From: Ornithodoros turicata
Taxonomy: Eukaryota; Arthropoda; Arachnida; Ixodida; Argasidae
NCBI RefSeq assembly: GCF_037126465.1
Contig: NC_088206.1
Location: 10,639,187-10,703,186, forward strand
DNA length: 64,000 nucleotides
Direction: 5' to 3'
Part shown: positions 56,201-64,000 of the stretch, piece by piece
Layout: each line of letters opens with the position of its first letter
How positions within the stretch are numbered: position 1 is the first letter of the stretch
Made by a program: the position numbers and the translations under genes
The notes under the pieces: model-generated
What the model saw: the letters and a program-made list of their open reading frames with translations, nothing else
Databases searched by the model: none
Told to the model about the DNA's origin: nothing

Positions 56201-59200
56201 CAAATGATCCGCATGTCCTACCCTGTGGCACGTGCAACGTGACGTCACACTGCGTAGACAAACCCTACGTATAACATTATCGTTTAGCTCAAACGTGACT
56301 AATGTTTTTTTTCTTTTTTCTTGTTTTTTTTATGATAATATAGTTGTACATAATAATATATAGAGATTTTTTTTTCTTCGTGTAATATTGTATGCATTGC
56401 TTTGCAACGATCGCGAATTTTCTGTTTGAATCTGTTTGTCCAGACAAGCTTGTTAGCGAATTGCTTACCTTGCGCTTACCGTTCTGCCCTTCCACTCTAA
56501 AATGCTATGCAAACGGCGAGGCTAAAATCAGTACAGAAATTTAAGTCCGCCTGGGATATATTACAGCTGGTATGCCTATTGAACCGTCACGTAGAGCTGA
56601 AAAAAAAATATTACGTGTGACTCCAACTCCTGACAGTAAACGGCGAATTCCATTCGTCGGTTCGGAGCGAGCACATAAATCCACTACAGAGCAACAAAAT
56701 ACGGGGCGGAGGCACCGAATCCACCAGAGAAATACAGCCGAGCTACAGTCGAGCTCAATGCGGCAAACTCAGCTGCGCCAACGCTCGATGCTGCTCAGCT
56801 TCGCAAGGTCCGGAAGTGACGACAGTACTTTGTTGGAGTTGAACTGAAACGAAACTGAAACGACGAGCGATACACGCTGTCCCGTCCGGACTGACCTGTG
56901 AAACAGGCGAATCCGATCCGATTCGACCAGTGAAGCACGCGGGCCGGATTCGAATCGACCAGTGAAGCACGCATTCGACACTAGAGAGCAAACAAAGCTG
57001 CTCCAGATTGACCAGTCGAATTTGCCTTTGGGTTGTGATACTATAGCGCGGCATCTCGTTCCATCACTCAATGCGTTCTTCGAAATAAAAATTTAAAAAA
57101 ATGAAAACATGAATCACACACACACATCTCCATCAAATTATTCGTTTCTTTCGTATAACGCTAATGGTACAACTCATCAGTGGTAAGCTGCCCTAAATAT
57201 ATATATTATAGCACCAGAAGAAAGTAGTCAGAATGGAGTGCGAACGGCTAGGAGCATCTAGTTTTATTAACAAACTTTTGTGCGGAATCTGCACTTCATC
57301 AGATGGAAAAGAAAAAAAATTACAACACCGTGGAATATACTGGGTGTATTTTCTTATTCGTTACAGATTTTTTTTTTATAAAAAATAATAAGCTACGAGA
57401 GCAGCACAGATACCGTTTCTGTAGGAAGGTTACACGGTGCAAGGGGGCTCCGTATCCGTCCGAGGTGCCCCTCCGTGAACAGTACCCCTCCCATCACTCA
57501 TCACTCGTCTCATCCTCCATCGAATGTAAATAGTGCATATCCCTCTTGTATCATGAAGCGTAGCAATGTATATATCGCCCCTCGTAGCTCATAAATTGTA
57601 AATATTGTTTTGAGGCGCTGTCCATGTACTGACCGTTCCACGTCGTATTAAATTTTCCTACAACAACAGGTTACACGGTTACGTGTAGAGGGGCTTATAG
57701 GTCTACTTCATGGCAATACACGGCCAGGCGGACATCATTTTGAAGAGTGTAACTACTAGACGACGAATTATCTGAAATTCATTAGTTATTGTGAGTGCGA
57801 TTCCGATACGCGTGTTCTCGGCTCATTTGCATAATAAAAATACTACGATATATATTTGAACGTACTTGCTCGTTTCAGCAGAGAGACGAAAAGCATGACT
57901 TTCAACGAGGACTGTCTCCCACTCGGCTGTCTGTCTTTTGCCCGAACCCTATAATTAAATATATAGGGTTCGGGCAAAAGACAGACAGCCGAGTGGGAGA
58001 CAGTCCTCGTTGAAAGTCATACTTTTTGTCTCCCTGCTGAAACGCGCAAGTACGTTAAAATATATATCGTGGTATTTTTATTATGCAAATGAGCCGAGAA
58101 CACGCGTATCGGAATCGCAGCGAGGACAAAGCTCGCTCGAAGGCCGGTTCCACACTAACGATTTTCTCGTCCGTGTTTTTCACGGAGCGAAAACGGACCC
58201 ATTGGAACGGGACTCGACTGGCCTTAGGTTGTGGTGGTGGTGGTGGTGGTGGTGGTGGTGTGATGTTATAAGCAGAAAAACGGGCCGTGTGAACGTGTGA
58301 AATGGGCCTAAGTCGAAGGGCAACGTGCTTTGAAGCCTTTGAAGCGACGTAGCTGTATAGGGTAGGCGCGGATCTGCTCGCCAGATCAACCGCTTTGCGG
58401 TCCAGTTAAGCCACCGTAGGCGAAGGTCACGACATTCCTGCCCTCCCGATGCACTTTCGAATCACTTTTTCGTTTCGGGGCACTTGATATCAAAATTCGG
58501 TGATGGACATTACATACGTACAGTGCTCGCAACTTCCAACCGATCTCCTGTTGCCATGATCTCGCTCAGATAGGCGCTCGACTGGCGCGAACATCGCAAT
58601 CAGTACCGGGTGTGACCCATATTTTTTCGAGGGGTGGCAGGATGCTGACATGCTGTCGGCCGTTTTCAACACGTGTGGAAATATGTATTTTTTTTCTTTT
58701 TTGATTCCGTGTTAGAACCGCGAAGCAAATGTGGCTATGAGCGGCGTACAGATGTGAACAGATGGAGAGAGGACAGCAGGAACGAGTGGGGGACAGGGGA
58801 GTTAGTGTGCGTCCTGGGCCGACTTCAGGGGGAATTGTGCCGACATTCGTCTGGAAAGTCTTCGGAAAACCCAGGGAAAACCTCAGATAGCACAGCCGGT
58901 GGTAGGATTCGAACCCACCACCTCCCAGTCTTCAGCACCTTGGGTGCCGCCAACGAACGGGACGCCTTAACCCGTTCGGCCATTGCGCTGGTTGTGGAAA
59001 TAAACTCGACAAAAACAAAAAAAAACAAAAAAAAATATGGGGCAGTCCTCGGGACGACATTGCAACGTGCCTGTTTCGCCACTAATATCGTTGTTTGATA
59101 TCAGGCAATGATAATTTCTGAATTCCAGAGCATGAAAGCTCGGCTTTCTACAAAGTCACGACATCGCGACGCATACACAGACGTAAAAAGAATACGGTGG

Positions 59201-62200
59201 AAAGGTTGGAAGTTGCGAGCCCTGTACATGCTCGCATCAGAATTTATTAATAACTATGGTCAGTGACAACATAAGTCCCACAATTGGAACCGCCCGCGCG
59301 ATGTAGTGCTGGCTCTCTCTCCCCACCCCAGTCCCCACTTGGTCGCGCCGCACTACATTCGCGCGCGCGGAGCGATTCTTGTGTGGGGGCGGGATCAAGT
59401 GTATGACTTATGCTGTCACTGACTATAGAACGACTCTCAACGAGGACGTCTCCCACACTCCCTGTCTCCCATTCGGAAGCCCCAAATTAAAGAGTTCATG
59501 AATGAATTTTAGGTAATCCACCTAGTAATTCCATACTCTCTAACTCTCGGCCATACAACTCATGTGCAAAAACGCCATCTATGCTGCTCTCGTAACTTAT
59601 TTTTATTTAAAAATTGCGACGAAGAAAATATTCTGTATCTACCAAGCAAGCAGGGAAGACATAATGAAAAAATGAATACAAAAACGTAAAATGAAGAATG
59701 GCAAGACCGCTTACAGCGCATAACAACAGGAGAAAAAGTCATGTTGGGGGATTGGGGGTAAATGGTTTGAAGCGCGGAAACATATCAAACCCGTTTAACT
59801 TCCGATACCTCTACATTGTATAAGAAATTCGTTTTCCGCCATTCTCCATGCATGACATTTTCTCCCATCATGCATTGCAAGCGCCCTTGAGATTCTGTAT
59901 TTTACGATTTTGTATTATTTTTTTTTCATCTGTTTTCTTCCTGTTTGTTTGCTATGTATTCCACTGTGTGGTCTTTTTTTTTTCTTCTTCTTTTTTGACC
60001 TGATGGAGTGCAGATTCTCCATGGAAGCTTGTCATAAAACTACGAGATACTCCTAACCATTTCAACTCTATCCTGACAGCCTACGGCGTGGACTTGACGG
60101 CATTCCTATATTATGCTTATTTGCGTTATGCGCAAAGCCGCGTCTGGCGAATGCGAAGTGTACGCCCTCTATTTCCTTGTGTATGCAAGGAGATTGCGTA
60201 TGCACTATTAATGCTTGCCATTGAGAGGTAACACTGCATGGGAGCAGTCATGTTCTATTGTGTACCGGACCCTCGCCGCTAGCTTCCAACTGCAATGCAT
60301 TTAAGGACACATATGGCTCCGAAAACGGCTGCTCCCACCCGTTTTCGATAAACAAAGAGGTCATAACCGGAGTACACGTAAACTAAATTGCATCTTGAGG
60401 GTCACGCATTTAGCTCTATTTGCAGCGAAGACTGTGAACTACTACCGTGGCAACTACTGTCTGGAGACCAACCCTTTCACCATCTTACACACGGAGACCT
60501 ACAGGAACAAAACTACGAAAGAAAACATGAAACTGTACTACCGCTGTCTCGGAGGAGAGATGGATGTTGTGGTCTGCGGCAAACTCACCAAAAACAGCAC
60601 GGACTTATGCACACTCTACGAGAAGAAATGTAGGTCTTTTCTTCTCGTTTTGAGGGATATGTCTGCTCATCCGAGTGATAAGTTTATGGCGTGCGAGCTG
60701 CGCAGTGCCAGTCTCCAAACGCATTATAAGGCTGGCATATCGCATGCTCTTATACATTGTGGTTGCAATTTTAGCGGTGTTTAAGGTCTTCAAGTCTTCT
60801 TTCTCGTTTTTATATTTATAAATATCATGTTCATTGTTTGTTACATGCGTGTATGTTAATTTGCCGACGCAACTTATTTATTATTTATTTATTTCAATAC
60901 AGCCCAAGAGTAGAGATGCAAAATTTCCGGAAATTTTGAATCACTCGACAAAAAAAAAAACGTTTTTTTTTTTCGGGTTTTTTTTTTTTCGAAAAAATGG
61001 AAACAAACGCGGTTACTGCTGAGTCGAAGCATTGCCGGCCAAACCACAGCATACAATGAGCTAGAAGCTTTGGTAGTGTTCACCCTCTATAGGCATAAAT
61101 GCAGAGCAGAGCATCCCATGAGACTGCTGTCTACTCATCGATAGGTAATTGGAACAGCCCGTCCACTCCGGCCAGAACTCCAACACTGTGTGAACGCGAG
61201 GACGATCGCTTGGAGCAACCAGACGGAGCTCTAAGTTGGTGGTTGTCAATGCCGTGTATGCCAAAGGGAGTCTGGCCATTAGGAGGAGCCCAAAAAAGAG
61301 ACTCGACCTGTCAATCAAACTTAGGCGCATGTCATTGGTTACCGTTTTCCATGGGGGCTGCCATGACACCAAATGTTCTCCAAGATGGAGGATGGTGCTT
61401 GGAACGGCGAAGCGGAGATTTCGTGACAAAAAAAAAAAAAAAAAATTCACACACTACTTTAATTTCATACTGTGAGTATATATCCTCATGTACGCACGTG
61501 CAAAATCAGCTTCAACTTTCGCTCCGCCATTATTATTTATACGTGAAAATGGGATGTTTCGTCGGTAACGCTAGGCCTAGTTAAGATAGTGATACCACGA
61601 AAATAGCAAGAAGGACGACCCTTATACGTAGGATTTTGCATAATTGCATTTTATTTATAGATACATCTTTGCTCCTTTTTGATTCAATGTACTTACATTA
61701 CGTGATATAAAACTTCATACCGGTTGTCGTCGGCTACGAAGAAGCGGTTCTACCGCCATCCTGGCCAATCACTTCCGCCAGCAACCATTTCTGCATTTCT
61801 GAGTCGTTCCAACATGTCTCTCTCCGTGCAGATGGCGTTGATAAAAGTGGGCGCAAAATCTGTCGTTTCCGCCCGTCACCAGTGGTATCCGTTTCAATCC
61901 AAATCCATCAATTTTCTCCAAAATGGTAGCGCCCAGTAAATAAGGGTGAGGCATAAGTGCTGGATGGATGTAATAATAGACAACTGTATTTCGACCTGTG
62001 ATTGGCTAGATACCTCAAAAAGTGGGTGGAGCGGAGCCTCAGGTATATGCAGGTCCCATTAATGGCCAGACTCCCTTTGGCATACACGGCACTGGTGGTT
62101 GTTGGCGGATTAGAGGCACCCAAGGCACTGTTGGCGGGTTGGAACACATCTAAGGCACGAAAATTTAATTTTTTTTAATTTTGACGCCTAGAAATTTTGG

Positions 62201-62845
62201 GCAATTTTTCCGGAGACGACGAAAAAAACCCGAAAAGAACTGTTTTTTTTTTTCAAAATTTCCGGTTTTTTTTCCGGTGCTTCGCATCTCTACCCAAGGG
62301 CCCTATTGGGAAGGGCATATCGTTGCATGGAACTGTTGAAAGGTGTCCAATGCAAAATAGTGAGGAGTGAAAAAAAAACTTTTCGTTTTGTTCATTCCAT
62401 AACGTCTTTTTAAGAAAAAGGGAAGCTTGCTGATAAGTAAATAATGTTAACTATGTAAAGTAAGTCAACAAGAAACTTACGTCTAAATCTACTCCCAATT
62501 ATTTAAGTCAATAACAACATAAAATTACGGCGTAGATTGCGCGGTTTGAGAACTTGGTACCTTTGCAGGAGTACCTTTTCTTAGGGTGCTGGCGCACCTC
62601 TTTTTTCCTCTTTTTTCTAACGCTCCCCAAATTTTACTCAAATTTCCTGTAATAAAGCATGTCAAGATGCCTGTAAAGCGTGCTTTGCCTGCCACATATA
62701 CGAGTACTGCGGTGAACCTTGCTCAACGACAAACGTGACCGATGAGGCAAGCAGGCTCAGGTTAAGGAGTAAGTTACGAAAACGTCTCCTCTCAGGAGAT
62801 CAAAGCGTGATGTATATGTTGAAGGCCGCGCGACGGGCGCCTTAA
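53228..62845 (+). CDS. Predicted secreted Cys-rich protein gene (six exons)
   Basis: I assemble this gene from splice signals and frame. Exons are 53228-53288, 54111-54185, 54308-54328, 55517-55528, 60426-60629 and 62658-62768, or to the TAA at 62843-62845 if the last donor is not used. All five junctions are phase 1, and all internal exons are multiples of three (75, 21, 12, 204 nt), so the frame stays open. The product starts with a hydrophobic leader (LVPLIVLLAP), then a basic Pro/Lys linker, then a domain with four Cys, then a cluster of six Cys. Four N-glycosylation sites (NRT, NKT, NST, NVT) are present. The read-through form is 186 residues. Small secreted Cys-rich proteins with phase-1 exons are common in tick saliva, so a secretory role is inferred. 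I do not recognise the family. The weakest points are the AAG acceptor of exon 6 and possible missed exons in the 4.9-kb intron 4. Confidence 0.65.
54111..54185 (+). CDS. Exon 2: basic Pro/Lys linker
   Basis: The acceptor TTTACTATAG|AC and the donor CCGG|GTAAGT bound a 75-nt exon. With the carried G it encodes DCQDRSMPSRR then TYKPKTVSVVKPKP, with one Cys and many Lys and Pro. Phase 1 in and out. Confidence 0.65.
54308..54328 (+). CDS. Exon 3: 21-nt microexon
   Basis: A strong pyrimidine tract TCTTCTTCTTCTTTCAG precedes 54308, and a consensus donor GTAAGT starts at 54329. The 21 nt encode ANRTLSG in phase 1, including an N-glycosylation site (NRT). Confidence 0.6.
55020..55425 (+). repeat. 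LINE 3' end in intron 3
   Basis: A short frame ends FKRAFRLHLIIPSR with a stop at about 55108, like the last residues of many LINE ORF2 proteins. It is followed by about 300 bp of 3' UTR and the tail ATTGAAATTGAAATAAATAAATAAT. The same tail type appears antisense at 60870-60900. The 54834-55049 antisense frame has no domain. Confidence 0.45.
55517..55528 (+). CDS. Exon 4: 12-nt microexon
   Basis: The acceptor TTGAATTTTTCAG and the perfect donor GTAAGT enclose just 12 nt, read as HGSR in phase 1. Such a short exon could be a chance pairing of splice signals. The phase agreement and the quality of both sites favour a real exon. Confidence 0.5.
55960..56110 (+). pseudogene. LINE reverse transcriptase C-terminal scrap
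   Basis: The translation contains ILDRWNRLPLSILSIVNASQ followed by FKRS. The pattern RWN(x)LP(x)SI(x)(x)(x)(x)S(x)(x)(x)FK is conserved near the C-terminus of many LINE reverse transcriptases. The rest is lost. It lies in intron 4 of the secreted-protein gene. Confidence 0.4.
57217..57308 (-). ncRNA. Decayed Penelope hammerhead-like motif
   Basis: On the minus strand 57302-57275 reads CTGATGA, then AGTGC-AGATTCC-GCAC as a 4-bp stem and loop, then AAAAG, followed by TTTGTTAATAAAACTAG. Hammerhead ribozymes in Penelope-like elements have CTGATGA, stem II and CGAAAC in this order, and this tail is typical of the element end. The second core is mutated (CAAAAG instead of CGAAAC), so cleavage is not expected. 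Confidence 0.45.
57797..58118. repeat. 322-bp near-perfect palindrome in intron 4
   Basis: Arms of about 155 bp meet at 57958 with a loop of a few AT bases (ATTAAATA). Left blocks GTTCTCGGCTCATTTGCATA, TTTCAACGAGGACTGTCTCC and GGCTGTCTGTCTTTTGCCCG recur in reverse complement. Scattered differences suggest over 90 percent arm identity. Another copy of part of an arm (CAACGAGGACGTCTCCCAC) is at 59437-59480. It would fold into one long hairpin RNA if transcribed with the gene. No reading frame. Confidence 0.9.
58227..58262. repeat. (GGT)n microsatellite
   Basis: About 11 uninterrupted GGT units are visible. A (CCA)n counterpart is at 26043-26070. Confidence 0.9.
58687..58995 (-). repeat. tRNA-Ser-headed SINE (copy 2)
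   Basis: The minus strand starts AGCGCAATGGCCGAACGGGT, a type II tRNA (Ser-like) head with A box, has the B box GGGTTCGAATCCTACCACC, and continues through GGTTTTCCCTGGGTTTTCC, CCAGACGAATGTCGGC, TCGGCCCAGGACGC and TCCTGCTGTCC to GGTTCTAACACGG with a T/A-rich tail. It is better preserved than the copy at 52415-52720. Located in intron 4 in antisense orientation. Confidence 0.85.
59254..59428. mobile_element. Short TIR element (175 bp)
   Basis: The ends CTATGGTCAGTGACAACATA and, on the minus strand, CTATAGTCAGTGACAGCATA are inverted repeats of about 25 bp, extending as partial matches to GCCC. A TA-type target is possible. Directly beyond its right end is a piece of the palindromic family arm seen at 57797-58118, so it may have inserted into a second copy of that element. 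Confidence 0.65.
59485..60425. other. Rest of intron 4; nothing recognised
   Basis: I looked for further microexons of the secreted-protein gene here and found no short segment with good sites on both sides and a length divisible by three. GCATGACATTTTCTCCCATC at about 59850 and T runs are unremarkable. Confidence 0.35.
60426..60629 (+). CDS. Exon 5: four-Cys domain
   Basis: The acceptor TAGCTCTATTTGCAG precedes 60426. The 204-nt exon reads PKTVNYYRGNYCLETNPFTI, then TETYRNKTTKENMKLYYRC, MDVVVCGK and TDLCTLYEKK. Four Cys, two N-glycosylation sites and an alternation of polar and aromatic residues suggest a folded extracellular domain. The donor AAAT|GTAGGT at 60630 keeps phase 1. Without splicing the frame would run to the TAA at 60782-60784. 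Confidence 0.7.
60860..60910 (-). repeat. LINE 3' tail, antisense, split by the hAT element
   Basis: On the minus strand the sequence CTCTTGGGCTGTATTGAAAT is followed by AAATAAATAAT, a LINE tail of the same type as at 55425. Its 5' continuation appears beyond the hAT-like insert, from 62293 on (minus strand CCTTCCCAATAGGGCCCTTG). The insert therefore cut a pre-existing LINE 3' UTR. Confidence 0.55.
60911..62292. mobile_element. hAT-like element in intron 5 (1.38 kb)
   Basis: The left end is TAGAGATGCAAAATTTCCGG and the right end on the minus strand is TAGAGATGCGAAGCACCGG, with shared AAATTTTGAA and TTTTTTTTTCGGG blocks inside. Flanking 8-mers CCCAAGAG (60903-60910) and CCCAAGGG (62293-62300) match at 7 of 8. 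Inside are two inverted copies of a repeat containing GCCGTGTATGCCAAAGGGAG (about 61253 and, antisense, 62095). No transposase is recognised. Confidence 0.75.
62658..62845 (+). CDS. Exon 6: six-Cys cluster, possibly terminal
   Basis: Entered in phase 1 after TAATAAAG. It reads SCQDACKACFACHIYEYCGE then PCSTTNVTDEASRLRL, with six Cys in 20 residues and one glycosylation site. At 62769 a perfect donor GTAAGT, again in phase 1, would send the gene on to an exon I cannot identify. If not used, the frame ends at the TAA 62843-62845 with a basic tail. The acceptor is AAG with a weak pyrimidine tract. Confidence 0.55.
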
Positions 62846-64000
62846 AACTTTGACCTCCTTTAGAGACAGCACGCACGTATTACAAGTCTAAAACAAACGC
62901 CTTATTAACGCCTAGTTTTCCCCTAAAACACGTGTTTTCGTTGCGGCGCCTTCTCCAGTCCTGATCCACGGATCCTAACCTCTGTGCAAGGGAACGTCGG
63001 GAAATCATGTAGGCAAGTTTCCAGCCTCGAGTGAAATCTGGGAAACTTAGTGTAGATAAAGAATTAACGCAGCGAAAACGTCAACGATTGTGAGTGAGTG
63101 AGTGAGAGTGAGAGTGAGAGTGAAAGAGTGAGTGAGTGAGTGAGGGAGCGAGGGAGCGGGCGGGTGGGTGAGTGAGTGGCCGACCGGGCGAGCGGCATGC
63201 ATTTCGGACAAGAGAACGCGATGCCTTGAATAAGGTAATTATTCGAATAAAGTGATTTCGTTATTACGATTGTGTATTGTACGCAAATCCAGAGGTTGAA
63301 AACACGGTGCAAGGTCTTATCCTTGTCTTACACCGTGGCTGAAAAGTGAGAGGTCGAATAATCACGAAGCGATACGAGTACAAGAGAAAAATAAATAAGT
63401 CCAGAGAGAAAGAAAAAAAAAAACTAACTGCTGCTGATGAAGCTCACCTCCTCCACGTCAGACGAGTTATAGTGCCGCTGCGGAACAAATCTCGTGTCTT
63501 CAGAATTTACGCTGAATTGCCGAATTTATTTCACTGCCATTTACGTGTCTCGATCACACTGTGTTCCCCAAAAATTACTGTTGTGGGGAGGAATCATAAA
63601 ATTAATTTCTAGCCTTGAGAAGCATTTCGTCAAGTAGACGGGCGCCTGGCACCATTGCTCTTCGAAGGTCGATTTCCATCTTCCCACGGCAGCTGCTGGA
63701 GTCTTCCGATGAGAGGTGGAGAGCGGAGACGTGCGCTGTTGACAGGACACAGACGCCAGAGCACCCGGTGATTGCATCTACTCTTGGAGAATGCGAAACT
63801 ATAAAATGTCGCGGTTCTTTCGAAAAATCGTGGAAACGCCTAATGTTCACCGATGTGCGCCGAGTCTTCGAAAGAGGTTCATTGATAAAACGGAATAAAA
63901 TAAATGTCGCTTTCGATTGGTACTTTAATGACCCGTAGCTCTACTGCATATTTCCGTACTGCACAAAGCAAATCTCCATCTTCGGTAACAGTCGCCTCCC
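62846..64000. other. No exon confirmed; (GTGA)n repeat
   Basis: A degenerate (GTGA)n and (GTGAGA)n tract runs from 63088 to 63180. If the donor at 62769 is used, the next exon should be here or beyond. TCGTGTCTTCAG at about 63493 is a possible acceptor and opens a 46-codon phase-1 frame without Cys enrichment, so I do not call it. Confidence 0.35.

Noticed and set aside
60395..60784. Unspliced single-exon reading of the exon 5 region
   Set aside because: The frame starts upstream of a good acceptor and runs past a phase-matched donor. Splicing to the Cys-rich exon at 62658 gives a more coherent protein, though the unspliced form cannot be fully excluded.

Overview
The window is eukaryotic nuclear DNA, most likely from a tick or a related chelicerate. 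No rRNA gene, functional tRNA gene, operon or CRISPR array is visible. The tick assignment is an inference. It rests on non-LTR retrotransposons whose RNase H and C-terminal knuckle sequences look like tick families, on tRNA-Ser-headed SINEs, on abundant hAT and mariner-type MITEs, and on one small secreted-protein gene with short phase-1 exons.

Layout. 1-23,600 is repeat-rich and I see no host gene in it. It holds 3' ends of retrotransposon family A (2.7, 4.8 and 5.2 kb), a family B copy with a broken RNase H (7.6-8.9 kb), several palindromic or TIR-bearing short elements (4.4, 6.3, 9.7, 9.95-10.56, 17.5 kb), tRNA-derived SINE heads (12.3, 19.6, 20.4 kb) and three large hAT-like elements (15.9-17.0, 20.0-21.3, 21.6-22.3 kb). 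23.6-31.8 kb has Penelope ribozyme-like remnants, a family C retrotransposon split by a hAT MITE, another mariner-type MITE, a TIR element, a Penelope C-terminal GIY-YIG reading frame and a second family C 3' end. 33.5-34.2 kb is a very long tetranucleotide microsatellite. 35.4-36.2 kb is a hAT element that still carries a broken transposase C-terminus. 38.6-40.5 kb is a family A copy with an intact RNase H active site, split by a 454-bp hAT MITE. 42.8-43.6 kb is another hAT-like element. 47.3-49.1 kb is an antisense family B copy. 50.0-51.2 kb is a compound inverted-repeat element.

53.2-62.8 kb holds the only host gene I can support. It is a predicted secreted protein on the + strand built from at least six exons: a signal-peptide exon, four internal exons of 75, 21, 12 and 204 nt, and a Cys-rich exon. 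Every junction is phase 1. Its introns contain a LINE 3' end, Penelope ribozyme-like sequence, a 322-bp near-perfect palindrome, a tRNA-Ser SINE, a small TIR element and a 1.38-kb hAT-like element that itself landed in a LINE tail.

The main theme is nested transposition. hAT insertions with 8-bp duplications interrupt older retrotransposons, and in two cases simple removal of insert plus one duplication restores the host element's frame. Boundaries come from reading terminal repeats and flanking duplications by eye. Family names beyond superfamily level are not asserted.
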